A stretch of DNA of 64,000 nucleotides from Fulvivirga ligni. GTDB taxonomy: Bacteria; Bacteroidota; Bacteroidia; Cytophagales; Cyclobacteriaceae. Below, piece by piece: positions 37,995-48,170 of the stretch. The notes beneath the pieces are model-generated. The model was not told where the DNA came from. It saw only the letters and a program-made list of their open reading frames with translations, and did no database searches. The translations under genes were made by a program, and so were the position numbers. The stretch spans positions 6,410,501 through 6,474,500 of the forward strand of contig NZ_CP089979.1 in the NCBI RefSeq assembly GCF_021389935.1. Reading direction: 5' to 3'. Every line of letters begins with the position of its first letter. The first letter of the stretch is position 1.

Positions 37995-40900
37995 TCAATA
38001 ATAAATTTCACAGTATCAACCAGCTTTCCGTCCAGTTTTAGCTTAGCAAAATAAATTCCAGGAGCCGCTTTAGAATATTCCTTCCACTCATACCGGGCAT
38101 CATTTTGTTGAAGCTTTATGTCAGTGCCTCTTTTACCTTGTGCATTATAAATTTCAATGGAACCACTTGAAAAATTTAGTGCTTTCAGCGCAAATACTAT
38201 GTAAGAAGATGATGGATTTGGGAAGACCGAAAGCAGTTTATTTTCATTAGTATTCTCCACGCCAGTAATCTTAAAACCAGTATAATTTTGGTTACTCAAA
38301 TCTTGAGTGAGTCCATCATAACTCTTGCTAATTGGCTCAAAATCATACCCTTGTAATGAGGGGGTTAATACTCCGTTGAAGTCATAAGGCACATCAAGCG
38401 AATAATATCCTTCTTCGTTGGTAAATATTTCATTGGAAACCCCATTAATCAGCACATGATTCAGATAGCCACCTTCTGGAGTGGTTATCGTTCCTGATAT
38501 AGTATAATTACCAACATATTGGCCGAAATAATTCTGATTGCTTTGATCCCCCTGCACATTTTCATAACTAAGTGTATCTGGAGTGAAAATGTAATCTTGT
38601 TTTACCGGGTAGACTTGCCCACTCCAACCTTCCAGTACAAAAGCTTCATAACTCCCATTAGAGGAAGAAAAAATTGGCTCATCGAACCCAACCAGTTCCA
38701 CACCTTCTAAAGGCAGGTTATTCTCATCCGTAACTACACCTGAAATAGATAAACCATCGCTAATGATGTAAGTCACATCTATACTACTCCTTCTGTGATA
38801 GTTTGTTTTCTCTGAAACGTAGAAGGTGATTTGTGCTGTATAGCTGCTATCTAAATAAGCCGGCTCTACAAACACAATACTATCAGTTCTATCTATATTT
38901 AAAGATGGATCCGATGTATTTTCCCACCAGAACAAATCCGAAGAAACATAATCATCTGAGGCATATTCATTTAGATTAAGGACTGGAAATTTTGTAGTTC
39001 CTCTAGCTATAATTTGATCAGGTATAGCGGTAATTTCTGGACTCTTATTAGGAGGATTTGTTTTTCCGATAAGGGTAATTTCTTTTGTAGTCTTTCCTCC
39101 TTCTATATCAGTCACTTCTAAAGTGACGACGGCAACTGTGTCTGTGAATGTAAGCATGAAAGCATCCAATGTTATGCCGTCAGGCCTTGTATTAAACATC
39201 ATATTTATTTTGCTATTCACCGCCCCAGTATTTGGGTCTGCTTCCAAAATTCTATATGATAAATCATCATTATCGTCATAGTCATCTTGCACGAAATGCT
39301 TCATGTAGGTCATGCTAGTAAAAGGATAGAGAGCCGGACATCCTTGATCTCCCGGGGTACAAGGCAACTGTACATCTTGATAAATATTTGTGTAGATGGT
39401 GTCTAAAGTGATTGTGGGTGCTTTGTTTTCAGCACTTATCATGGTTATGGTCACTTCAGCTATGGCCACATTACCACCTTCATCTTCTACCTCCACGGAA
39501 ATAGTATCTGAGCCGTATCCGTTTACAGTTTTAGGAAAAATAAATTTGGCATAACTACGACTGTATAAAGTGTCTGGTTTTAGTATAAAATGCTCAGTTT
39601 CTTCGGGAAAACGATATTCCAAGTCATTGACTGGAGTGAAATCATCCTTTGCGGCAATATTGAGATAGGCTCTTTCACCCTCCCTAAATATCAGGTCTTG
39701 ATAAGTTAATTCTGGAGCATTATCATTTCCTAATACCCTCACTACATGGCTCCTCAAGCTTAAATTAGGTAAGGCAGGGTTCTTAATAATGCAGTAATAA
39801 ATGCCAGCGTGGGCAGAAGCATCATAACTAGAGATATGTATACTGTCTTCAGTCGAATATTTCGTTGCTCCTGTCAGAGCAATATTATCAGCTCTATACC
39901 ACTGATAAGTGTTTCCTGATGCAGGGATATAATTATCAATAAAAACATCCAAACTCTCTCCTGCACCGGGTTCTAAGGTTCTATAGGTGCCAATATATTG
40001 TTGTGGTTGAAACTCAATGTAAGAGGGATTAAACTGTCCGTAAAAATTTATAATATCTCGAAAGGTGTATCGATTATTAGTAATTAAAAGACGCTCGGTG
40101 ATATTATTATCTATTACCGCCAGGTCCCCGGAAAGATTATTATCACTTACATCTAAACGTAGTCTGTTTATTCTAAAAACGTCTTCAGGGATTTCTCCCA
40201 CCATTTGATTCTTATTCGCTGTAATATTTCTAAGGCCCCGCAGCCCAACGATACTTTCCGGAAATTCGGTAAGCTTATTTTCAGAAATATCTATCTGAAT
40301 TAGATTGGTTAAATTTGACATATCCGCAGGAAGAGCAGAAAGTTGATTTCTGTTTACATCTAAACGCTCAAGCTTTGTGAGATTATTGATAGATGAAGGC
40401 AAGGCTGTAAGTTGATTATTGGATAATACCAATTGATCTAAATTTGATAAGTTACCTACAGATTCAGGCAATGAAATTAGTCCATTAGCCTGTATATATA
40501 ACTTTTGTAATTGTTGTAATTCATCGATTGAAGAAGGGAGTTCCGTAATGGAATTGTAAGATAGACGCAAATCAATTAATGATTCTAATTCTAATATAGA
40601 TGCTGGAAATTGCTCTAAATGAATATTTTGGCTAAGACTTAATACCCTAAGATTGATCAAATCTGAGAGATCTGGAAGATCAGCAAATTCATTATTACCA
40701 AGTAATAATATCTCTAATTGTTTTAACTCATTAATAAAATCTGGTAAAGTTTCAATGCTATTATAACCAAGACTCAAACTTTTCAGATCCTCTAGGTCAG
40801 TTATCTCTTCAGGTAAATATTTTAGGTTAAAATGGGAAACACCTAAACTTACCAATGAATCCATGGAGCTTAAAACTTGTATGGCAGCAGGAAGACTATC

Positions 40901-41158
40901 TGTTGTGAAATGAGGATTGTACCAGTCACCTGAAAGTGTTATTCCATATACTTTACCTGAATTATAATCATATGAAACTCCTGTCCACTCTCTTACATTT
41001 TTTGAGGTATTCCAAAAGCCTGGCCATCCAGCATCAACCATTTGCTCATGAAAATTGAGCAATGTTAAACTGTCGGGTTTATAGGCAGAAATTTGCGCTT
41101 GAGCTGTGCTAATAGCAAAAAGTGATAGCGCTATAATAAAAGCAAAATTCTTTAGCAT
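37991..41158 (-). CDS. Secreted LRR/Ig-like protein with T9SS tail
   Basis: A 1055-residue protein with a signal peptide (…LFAISTAQAQ). After a plant-LRR-like cap (WPGFWNTSKNVREWTG) come about ten leucine-rich repeats (~75-345; LEILLLGNNEFADLPD, LDQLVLSNNQLTALPSS). An Ig-like domain follows (~385-470, YQWYRADNIALTGAT...YYCIIKNP), then cadherin-like and carboxypeptidase-regulatory-like beta domains, one with SGVVTDENNLPLEGVELVG. The C terminus (LLSVFPNPSSSYIVF...) is a T9SS type A sorting domain. It is the first gene of the tightly packed operon and lies 51 bases after a terminator-bearing gene. It is likely a surface adhesin or recognition protein. Confidence 0.85.
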   Translation of the reverse strand: MLKNFAFIIALSLFAISTAQAQISAYKPDSLTLLNFHEQMVDAGWPGFWNTSKNVREWTGVSYDYNSGKVYGITLSGDWYNPHFTTDSLPAAIQVLSSMDSLVSLGVSHFNLKYLPEEITDLEDLKSLSLGYNSIETLPDFINELKQLEILLLGNNEFADLPDLSDLINLRVLSLSQNIHLEQFPASILELESLIDLRLSYNSITELPSSIDELQQLQKLYIQANGLISLPESVGNLSNLDQLVLSNNQLTALPSSINNLTKLERLDVNRNQLSALPADMSNLTNLIQIDISENKLTEFPESIVGLRGLRNITANKNQMVGEIPEDVFRINRLRLDVSDNNLSGDLAVIDNNITERLLITNNRYTFRDIINFYGQFNPSYIEFQPQQYIGTYRTLEPGAGESLDVFIDNYIPASGNTYQWYRADNIALTGATKYSTEDSIHISSYDASAHAGIYYCIIKNPALPNLSLRSHVVRVLGNDNAPELTYQDLIFREGERAYLNIAAKDDFTPVNDLEYRFPEETEHFILKPDTLYSRSYAKFIFPKTVNGYGSDTISVEVEDEGGNVAIAEVTITMISAENKAPTITLDTIYTNIYQDVQLPCTPGDQGCPALYPFTSMTYMKHFVQDDYDDNDDLSYRILEADPNTGAVNSKINMMFNTRPDGITLDAFMLTFTDTVAVVTLEVTDIEGGKTTKEITLIGKTNPPNKSPEITAIPDQIIARGTTKFPVLNLNEYASDDYVSSDLFWWENTSDPSLNIDRTDSIVFVEPAYLDSSYTAQITFYVSEKTNYHRRSSIDVTYIISDGLSISGVVTDENNLPLEGVELVGFDEPIFSSSNGSYEAFVLEGWSGQVYPVKQDYIFTPDTLSYENVQGDQSNQNYFGQYVGNYTISGTITTPEGGYLNHVLINGVSNEIFTNEEGYYSLDVPYDFNGVLTPSLQGYDFEPISKSYDGLTQDLSNQNYTGFKITGVENTNENKLLSVFPNPSSSYIVFALKALNFSSGSIEIYNAQGKRGTDIKLQQNDARYEWKEYSKAAPGIYFAKLKLDGKLVDTVKFIIE

Positions 41159-41170
41159 AAAAATGATTTA

Positions 41171-41201
41171 TAAAAAAGGGCACTCCATGAACAGAGTGCC
41201 C
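41171..41201 (-). terminator. Terminator between the VWA gene and the LRR-led operon
   Basis: Read on the minus strand: GGGCACTC, an 8-base loop, GAGTGCCC, then TTTTTT. The stem is perfect. It should stop most transcription from the VWA gene, with the operon relying on readthrough or its own promoter. Confidence 0.85.
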
Positions 41202-41209
41202 GTTATGAT

Positions 41210-44200
41210 TTAGTCAATTATTACTTTAGTAATTTGGGATTTCTCTCCTTGATTAACTCTAATAAGGTATATTCCGTCTTTAAGAAAATCTACATTCAGT
41301 TTTTGAGATAGCAAGGTGTCTTTTTGACCTTTCAACTCTAACCTCTGCATATTTTTCCCTTGAAGATCAGTGATGTTGATTATAATATCCTCCTCACTCT
41401 CAGAATTATACTTCAAAGTAAATTGGCTTGAGGCAGGGTTAGGAAATACGCTTATGCCATTCACCATGTCAACAATTTCAGAAGAAGTTGCTACTGCCAT
41501 TTTAAGATTATGATAGTTTCCATCACCTACCTTCCAGGCCACTTCCATTCCCTTGAGTTCTCTCCCTTGAGATTTCAACCAAAGGTCAAATTCTGCGCCA
41601 TCTGACAAGCTTAAACCATCTAAAACCATTGATACTCCACTGGCAGATACCATAGCTTCACCTATCTTATGTCCAGCTTTATCATAAGCCATAACTACAT
41701 CACCCTCTTTAACATCAAGTGCTAATGACTCTGAAGGCAACATTACGTGCATATAAGCATCAGTAGATCTTACCTTCTGTGGAATAGACTGGTTAACCTG
41801 AGCGGTTCTTGAAGAAGTGTATACTCCGGTAGCAGCAGGGAAACTAAACGAAGAATTAGGCGCTAACGAGAATACATAATATCCTTCTCCAGGTACCATA
41901 TTTTTATCCACCCAATTATTAATATTAAACATTGGAGAATAAGTTTCAATGGAAATAAATCCTGTGCCATCATTAACATATTTATCAACAGCATATACAT
42001 CTGAAACATAGGCCGAAAATACTGCCTCAACATTTTCAGGTGATTGATAAGGACAACCTATCAAAGTTTTTTGTTGCTGTCCTTTAAGATTTACCTGAAG
42101 CTGATTAAGCTTAATTTTACTACCTTCAATATTTAAGGTTTCACCACTATTGTACATATATACCTCATAGCCATATCCTGGCACGTATGTGTTGAGTGTA
42201 TTTGATGGATCACCTGGAGCCCACCTGTTACCATCATCATCAAATACCTCTCTTACGATAGTAGAGTAGCCCGCCATTATATCATCGAAAGAGGTCTCAA
42301 CAGGAGTAAGGTTCGATGACCAAAGGTTCAGATATTTTTTTGGATAAGTAGAATGTTGATAATAGCTTTTTAAGCTCTTTAAATCAGTCACTCCGCCATT
42401 AATAAAAGTGGTATTTAAAGAAGATGTCTTAAAAACATGAGTAGCATCATAAACCTTTTTATTTTGCTTACTGAAAATTTTGAATATAAAGCTATCTCCA
42501 TCAGCAAACCCATTCTTTGCTGGCGCAGTAGCATCATTTCCATATACCGGGAATGAGCCGAAGAAAGGTTGACCATTCCATAGATAAAAACCACCACATT
42601 TTTCCACGGTTTCACAATTACCTTGTGCATCACACTCAGTAGTAGTATAGAAGGCTCCTATATAGTCTCCTGGCAGTAAAACTTCGCCTCCCAAAGTAGC
42701 ATCAATACTCCACGGAGTAAACGTAGTTGGATCAAAACCAGCAACATTAATAGTATGTCTTTTGGTAGACCCGGTATATACATCCCATGGTATATCTGTA
42801 GCAACTACAAAAGGTTGAATTTCCGTTCCTGCAAAACTTCTCACACCAAAATTATCCTCAGCAATAAAGAAGTATTCAGTAATTCCTGTGGTAGCAGTGA
42901 TATCGTAAGTGAAAAGATCGTTGCCGATAGACTGCATACTAAAGAACTGATAATTAATATCATTATCTGTTTTTAAATAAATCCATACATTAGACAGACT
43001 ATTAGTATTATCTGATGCCTCGACTTCAAAATGTACAGGGTCTCCTGACTTAACACTAGATACAGTAGTTCTATTTTCTATTTGAGGCGGAAGATTTGGC
43101 AAGACCGCAAATGACCAAGGATAACCGTAACCCTCAATAAATTCCGGCGCCGTAGTCGTGGCCTCTGTATCAGTAGCTCTTATATAATATTCTATACCTG
43201 GATCCAGAACTTGTGGTCCAGGAATGGTTGCCTGCCACACAGAATAACCAGTACCTGAACTAACTTGGGACATATTTAATTCAGTGTAAGCACTAGCACC
43301 TAAAACTCTATAGTATAATGTAGAGCTTGATGTAAAAGGAGCTATTTCATCTTTTATATTCACTTCAATCACAATTGGGTTTTCGGATGGCTGAGCCGCT
43401 TTGTGAATATCCAGGGTAGCATCTGTCCTTATTATAACAGGAGCCTTTCCTGGAGTATATTCACCCTCTAGAAGTAAAGTGGATGAATTATAGTCAACTG
43501 TAATATCCACTTCTCTCTTCAATCCATCAAAGTAAGGACTTGTAGGGGTATACCTGATAGTGTACGTATTACCAATTTGAGTACCTATATCATCCAGTAT
43601 GCTATTAAAATTCTGAGTTAGGTCGTATGATCGACCACCCGTAGCATCAGCTATAGTACCAAAGTCATCGACAAACTCCTGGCTGGTTGGCACTATAGAA
43701 TAGTTTTGAATCCCAACATTATTCAGGCGATCTATAACTAGCTGCTGATCAGTAATATCACTATAGTTGTAGTTCGTGGCATTAGTAGTTATAGTCTCAT
43801 TTACAATTAAAATAAATATCTTTTGTGCACCATTTCTAAAAGAATATTCTTGGGCAGAATAATATAGAGCATCCCATGACGGTTCAATACCACCATCATC
43901 AGTGTTTACCGCATTCCACATAGCTACAAAGGCAGAATCATCAGAATACCACCCTGCATTATTATGAAAAATAGGAGCTCCCTGAGTGGTTCCACCCTGA
44001 CCAAATCGACATAGGCCTAATCTATAATCAAATCCCAAAGAATCTAATCTTGTCACAAAGCTTTCAACATTGACAGCCACCTGAGCTTGAAAAGAACTCA
44101 TACTACCACTGTTATCCATTAAGAAAACTATATCAACCGGTCTTTGGACCTCAACGCCATCTGGAGCAAAGACTTTAAATGTTGAGTCTTTCACGACAGC

Positions 44201-44974
44201 CACTGGATTAGGTGTGCTATCTAACACAGTTTCCGTAACTGAAAAATGAGATTTGTTCAAACCTCCAACAGGTGCACCATCTTCTTCAACCGTTAAATTA
44301 GCAAAGATAAAACGAGGGAATTTTTGGGCATCCAAGCTCAATAAATTACCATCTAAGACTCCCATTTGTCTTTTATCAGAGTTTTTCTTAATTACCTGCG
44401 AATTAAGCTTATCTTTCTTTAACTCTATTTTCTGAATGTTCCAACCATCATAAGTGTTGGATCCATCAGTTTTTAACTCGAAAGCTATAAGTATATTTTT
44501 GCCTTCATATTGAGTTAAATTGATAATAGAAGTATTAAGTTTACTGGCCCCACTGGCTCTAGATAGTGATTTCCAGCTTTTACCCCCATCTTCAGATACC
44601 TTTATTACTCTTTCATCATAGCCACTTTCAAGAGCAAAGCTTTCCTCTAAATAAAGATTGACTCTTTCTCTACTTTCTAAGGATGGCAACTTGATAACTG
44701 GACTTATTAACTCATAGCTCATATTATTTTGATAAAAACCAGTGGAGATTAACAGGTCATCGGTACGGAAGTTAGTGATAGTCCATTCTTCCAAATCCTC
44801 CTTAGAACTTAAAGTTAGTAAGACTTCAATTGGTTGATAATCTGAAACAACTGACCTTTGTTTGACTTCTTGAAGCTGTCCTTTCTTCAGAGGAACACCC
44901 TCGTGATCTTGAGCTTTTAGCATATAAGACATGCTAAATACAAGCATTAGTAAAAACAGTAAATGCTTTTTCAT
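41210..44974 (-). CDS. Secreted von Willebrand factor A protein with T9SS tail
   Basis: I chose the ATG at 44974, which gives a normal signal peptide (MKKHLLFLLMLVFSMSYMLKAQ); a frame-open ATG lies 60 bases upstream. About 1254 residues. A beta-sandwich region (~1-230) is followed by a VWA domain (~275-460) with an intact MIDAS motif (IVFLMDNSGSMSS). Fibronectin/Ig-like domains come next. A C-terminal region (~1000-1170) is rich in GYEVYMYNSGETLNIEG-like strands, and the protein ends in a T9SS type A tail (GISVFPNPASSQFTLKYN...). VWA domains bind proteins or matrix through a metal ion, so this should be a surface adhesion protein. It has its own terminator and may be regulated apart from the following operon. 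Confidence 0.85.
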   Translation of the reverse strand: MKKHLLFLLMLVFSMSYMLKAQDHEGVPLKKGQLQEVKQRSVVSDYQPIEVLLTLSSKEDLEEWTITNFRTDDLLISTGFYQNNMSYELISPVIKLPSLESRERVNLYLEESFALESGYDERVIKVSEDGGKSWKSLSRASGASKLNTSIINLTQYEGKNILIAFELKTDGSNTYDGWNIQKIELKKDKLNSQVIKKNSDKRQMGVLDGNLLSLDAQKFPRFIFANLTVEEDGAPVGGLNKSHFSVTETVLDSTPNPVAVVKDSTFKVFAPDGVEVQRPVDIVFLMDNSGSMSSFQAQVAVNVESFVTRLDSLGFDYRLGLCRFGQGGTTQGAPIFHNNAGWYSDDSAFVAMWNAVNTDDGGIEPSWDALYYSAQEYSFRNGAQKIFILIVNETITTNATNYNYSDITDQQLVIDRLNNVGIQNYSIVPTSQEFVDDFGTIADATGGRSYDLTQNFNSILDDIGTQIGNTYTIRYTPTSPYFDGLKREVDITVDYNSSTLLLEGEYTPGKAPVIIRTDATLDIHKAAQPSENPIVIEVNIKDEIAPFTSSSTLYYRVLGASAYTELNMSQVSSGTGYSVWQATIPGPQVLDPGIEYYIRATDTEATTTAPEFIEGYGYPWSFAVLPNLPPQIENRTTVSSVKSGDPVHFEVEASDNTNSLSNVWIYLKTDNDINYQFFSMQSIGNDLFTYDITATTGITEYFFIAEDNFGVRSFAGTEIQPFVVATDIPWDVYTGSTKRHTINVAGFDPTTFTPWSIDATLGGEVLLPGDYIGAFYTTTECDAQGNCETVEKCGGFYLWNGQPFFGSFPVYGNDATAPAKNGFADGDSFIFKIFSKQNKKVYDATHVFKTSSLNTTFINGGVTDLKSLKSYYQHSTYPKKYLNLWSSNLTPVETSFDDIMAGYSTIVREVFDDDGNRWAPGDPSNTLNTYVPGYGYEVYMYNSGETLNIEGSKIKLNQLQVNLKGQQQKTLIGCPYQSPENVEAVFSAYVSDVYAVDKYVNDGTGFISIETYSPMFNINNWVDKNMVPGEGYYVFSLAPNSSFSFPAATGVYTSSRTAQVNQSIPQKVRSTDAYMHVMLPSESLALDVKEGDVVMAYDKAGHKIGEAMVSASGVSMVLDGLSLSDGAEFDLWLKSQGRELKGMEVAWKVGDGNYHNLKMAVATSSEIVDMVNGISVFPNPASSQFTLKYNSESEEDIIINITDLQGKNMQRLELKGQKDTLLSQKLNVDFLKDGIYLIRVNQGEKSQITKVIID

Positions 44975-45366
44975 TGAATGTAGGTTTAGGTGATTAGTAC
45001 AATTAATGATAATGATGCTGTCGGGCTTTTTCATTATCAGGATACTAAGGTGAGGAAGGATGAACTACAAAAAAATCAAAAAAAGCATCAAATATTACAC
45101 TAATTATATAATGACCATTTATTGCATTTATAAAAATTACATAACCTTATAGTAATAAATATTAAATATAATTATAATATAAACAATTTAATTAAAAGGA
45201 ATTTTCATATTTATAACTATGTAAATATGAAAATGTTTTATTAAAATTTTCGATCTTATTTATTGAACAACAAAACTTACATGACTTTCTCCATGTATCT
45301 ATATTTAGAACACCTTGCATTAAAACCAACATATACATAGCTTGTGGAATAATTAACCTACTACCA
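44975..45366. other. AT-rich divergent promoter region
   Basis: About 390 bases between the VWA gene (minus) and the serine hydrolase gene (plus). It is extremely AT-rich (45060-45250), with no gene and no clear terminator. It must hold the promoters for both directions, but I cannot place them. Confidence 0.5.
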
Positions 45367-46644
45367 ATGAAAAAACTCTTAACCCTGGCAGGGCTCTTAA
45401 CCATATTTGCAGCCTGCCAAAGTCCTAAGGAAAAACAAGAAGATGCAGCTGAAGAGAATACCACAGCAGAAGCCGTGGTGATAGATGAGGCCGCCAAAGA
45501 ACGATTGGATGCGGTGCTGCAATCATTCATTAATGACAGCATAGTGGCTGGTGCTTCGGCACTCATTTATGAAGATGGCAAGGAAGTGTATTTTAACGCT
45601 GTAGGCTATGCAGACCGCGAGGCTGAAACGCCGATGGGAAGAAATACTATTGCCACTATCTATTCTATGACTAAGCCTATTACAGGCACCGCTCTCATGA
45701 CGCTTTATGAAGAAGGTAAATTTAAATTGGATGATACTTTAGCCAATTACCTTCCTGAATTCGGGGATATGAAGGTGATCTCTAAAATTGATGAATCTGG
45801 CAAAAGGGTGATGGAGCCATTAAAAAGACCGATCACCATTGCTGACATCACCAGACATACCGCTGGCTTTTCTACGAGAGCTGATTTTGGCCTTGACAAA
45901 ACCTATCAACAGGCCGATCTATTAAATGTGAATAATTCACTGGAAGACATGACTAGCAAGCTGAGTCAGATTCCACTCGGATATCAGCCGGGAGAGCGCT
46001 GGGAATATGGCATTTCTGTGGATGTACAAGCTTATCTGGTTGAGGAAATTACTGGTAAGCCTTTCGCTCAGTATATGAAAGAGGTGGTTTTAGATCCGCT
46101 AGGTATGAGCGAAACCCGCTATTTTGTTCCTAACATGGATAGAGAAAGGGTGGCGGCCATTTATAATAGAAGTGATGGTAGTTTAGACAGAGTTCCTGAT
46201 GAAAACGTGCATAATATCAATTATGAAAAATGGCCAATGACTCCTGGTGGCTGGGGACTAACCTCAACTATAGATGATTATATGAAGTTTGCTCAAATGC
46301 TGGTAAACGAAGGTTCTTTTAAAGGATCTACCATACTAAAACCTGAAACAGTGAAACTGATGGCCACCAATCATCTGCCAGCCGTGCAGGATAGTCTGTG
46401 GCTTCCAGGCAAAGGGCAAGTAGGATTCGGGATTGACTTCGCTGTGAGAACGGCAGAACCACAAAGTGCTGAAGAAAATAACGGTGCGGTGGGCGAGTTT
46501 TTCTGGGATGGCGCCGCCAGCACGCTCTTTTGGGTAGACCCTGAGAACAAACTAACTGCAGTGTTATTCGTACAAATATTCCCCTTTCAGGGAGAAGTGC
46601 ACAAAAAATTTAGAGATGCCGTTTATGGCCCTTATTCCAAATAG
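45367..46644 (+). CDS. Serine hydrolase of the class C beta-lactamase / family VIII esterase type, lipoprotein
   Basis: A 425-residue protein with a lipobox (LTIFAACQSP, Cys17). The catalytic SxxK motif is Ser100-Met-Thr-Lys103 (IYSMTKPITGTA). The Tyr of the YxS/YxN motif is Tyr214 (ERWEYGISVDVQAYLVEEI), and GGWGLTSTIDDYMKFAQML is typical of the family. These enzymes hydrolyse esters or act as D-amino peptidases; true beta-lactamase activity is not implied. It is anchored at the envelope and monocistronic, followed by a terminator. Confidence 0.9.
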   Translation: MKKLLTLAGLLTIFAACQSPKEKQEDAAEENTTAEAVVIDEAAKERLDAVLQSFINDSIVAGASALIYEDGKEVYFNAVGYADREAETPMGRNTIATIYSMTKPITGTALMTLYEEGKFKLDDTLANYLPEFGDMKVISKIDESGKRVMEPLKRPITIADITRHTAGFSTRADFGLDKTYQQADLLNVNNSLEDMTSKLSQIPLGYQPGERWEYGISVDVQAYLVEEITGKPFAQYMKEVVLDPLGMSETRYFVPNMDRERVAAIYNRSDGSLDRVPDENVHNINYEKWPMTPGGWGLTSTIDDYMKFAQMLVNEGSFKGSTILKPETVKLMATNHLPAVQDSLWLPGKGQVGFGIDFAVRTAEPQSAEENNGAVGEFFWDGAASTLFWVDPENKLTAVLFVQIFPFQGEVHKKFRDAVYGPYSK

Positions 46645-46664
46645 GTCATAAAAGCATTTTAAAG

Positions 46665-46712
46665 AAAAAGGAGGTATATCATAATAGTGATATCACCTCC
46701 TTTTCACTTTTT
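46665..46712. terminator. Bidirectional hairpin terminator between convergent genes
   Basis: AAAGGAGGTATATCA and TGATATCACCTCCTTT form a long stem with one mismatch and a 6-base loop, with A and T tracts on either side. It can serve both the serine hydrolase gene and the convergent T9SS gene. Confidence 0.8.
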
Positions 46713-46725
46713 TCAAAAATCAACT

Positions 46726-48096
46726 TTATTGCTTTATCAGCTTTCCTTGTAAGTCTTCATTACCACAATAAACGTGGTAGAAATAAATACCCGGACACAA
46801 CTGCGTCAGATCAACTTTTTCATTTTCTATCTTCTGCATCAGTACTTGATTTCCCTGACTATCGAATAATCTTAAGGACGCCTCCTGAGCAGATGGAAAG
46901 TTAAAATGAAGATAGTCTGTGGTGGGGTTAGGAAATACCTCAATTGAATCTGCCAGATCTGAAATACCAACCACCGGCTTTGGCTCTACAGGATCAGTGG
47001 GTTCACCCGTTGTAAGGTTGGTGTAGTAGTATTGAACCTCTGAGTTTTTTATTTCTTCATTAGAATTCATATCCAATTTGTACACATCCTTATCCAATAC
47101 CAAATGATGGAAGGCCCTGATTTCACTGTCATCGAAGTCCGGAATAATTAGCTGATCCCCAGATACTTCCTTATCGAAATGGTATCGTGATCTAAACATT
47201 TCATATACTTTACCTTCGCTATATTGTACGAAGGAATAACTATCAAAGTAGTCATCATCGTCATAGGAATAACCTTTGACCTGATAGGGAAGCCAATCAT
47301 TAGAAATTTCATCAAAAATATGCTCTCTCACCATGTATAATTTATGAAAGTAGTCATATTCATAAGATTTACTTAAGATGGCAATGGTGGTTTCTCCCTC
47401 ATATCTAAAGACTCTGACCATATCCAGATACTCACCTTTATAATCATATTGATAAGCCACAAACGGCACCAATGTACCGGGTTCTGTACCAGGTATATGC
47501 ATAACTGTGCTTCCCAGATGACCGTTTTCATAATAGTAATAGGTTCTATCTGCCAGCATCCAGCCTGTAGAAAAATCATAAGCCATACGCATAGATTCTT
47601 TTATGTTACCATCTTCCTGGTATGAATAACCCTCTTGTTGGGCTGCAATCCATTCTCCTGCCTCAGAACCTGGTACCGAATAGATGATATCAGATAATTT
47701 CCCGTCTTCATAATACTCATACTCTGTTCTATTTACTGGATATTCCTCTTTTTTATTGTCATCCCAATTCCAAAGCTCCATGGAGAGAATCTGATGATCC
47801 TCAGTGTATTCAAATCTTTGTCTGGCCAATGGAATAGCCCACTTGCCGCTAGGCTGATCAAAACCATACATGATCAAACTGTCTAGCTGATGCAGCTCAG
47901 TTTGTTCAGCCGTAATATTTGCTTCCGCTTGCTTACCGGCCGCTAGCTGCATAGGGTTAGGCCTTGGTGGCTGGATAAGAAAAGGATTGTTTTCAGACAC
48001 TTGACCAGAGGCTGAAAAGACACTAATAATAAGGGTAAAAAATAGAATAGTTTGTTTCATCGTTTTTGTAAAAGCTTCATTTTGCTGGCAAAACAA
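46726..48096 (-). CDS. Secreted repeat protein with T9SS tail
   Basis: A 456-residue protein. The first Met may be later (MKQTILFFTLIISVFSASGQ is the likely signal peptide, residue ~13). Residues ~60-330 are degenerate ~45-residue units rich in Tyr and acidic residues (YEYYEDGKLSDIIYSV, YSYQEDGNIKESMRM, YYYYENGHLGSTVMH), resembling YD/RHS-like or MORN-like strands. The C terminus (IEVFPNPTTDYLHFNF...) is a T9SS sorting domain. Function unknown; probably a surface structural or binding protein. Confidence 0.75.
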   Translation of the reverse strand: MFCQQNEAFTKTMKQTILFFTLIISVFSASGQVSENNPFLIQPPRPNPMQLAAGKQAEANITAEQTELHQLDSLIMYGFDQPSGKWAIPLARQRFEYTEDHQILSMELWNWDDNKKEEYPVNRTEYEYYEDGKLSDIIYSVPGSEAGEWIAAQQEGYSYQEDGNIKESMRMAYDFSTGWMLADRTYYYYENGHLGSTVMHIPGTEPGTLVPFVAYQYDYKGEYLDMVRVFRYEGETTIAILSKSYEYDYFHKLYMVREHIFDEISNDWLPYQVKGYSYDDDDYFDSYSFVQYSEGKVYEMFRSRYHFDKEVSGDQLIIPDFDDSEIRAFHHLVLDKDVYKLDMNSNEEIKNSEVQYYYTNLTTGEPTDPVEPKPVVGISDLADSIEVFPNPTTDYLHFNFPSAQEASLRLFDSQGNQVLMQKIENEKVDLTQLCPGIYFYHVYCGNEDLQGKLIKQ

Positions 48097-48111
48097 CGAA
48101 CTTTATAATGC

Positions 48112-48147
48112 AAAAAAGTTACCTCCAGACAATAACGGAGGCAACTT
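48112..48147 (-). terminator. Terminator after the MORN-repeat gene
   Basis: On the minus strand: AAGTTGCCTCC, a 10-base loop, GGAGGTAACTT and TTTT. One G-U pair is present. Confidence 0.75.
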
Positions 48148-48170
48148 CAAAACTATCCTGCTGACTGTAG

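Noticed and set aside
45035-45260. AT-rich segment considered as an origin or IS end
   Set aside because: No repeats, DnaA-box cluster, target duplication or transposase gene is visible; it reads as a promoter region.
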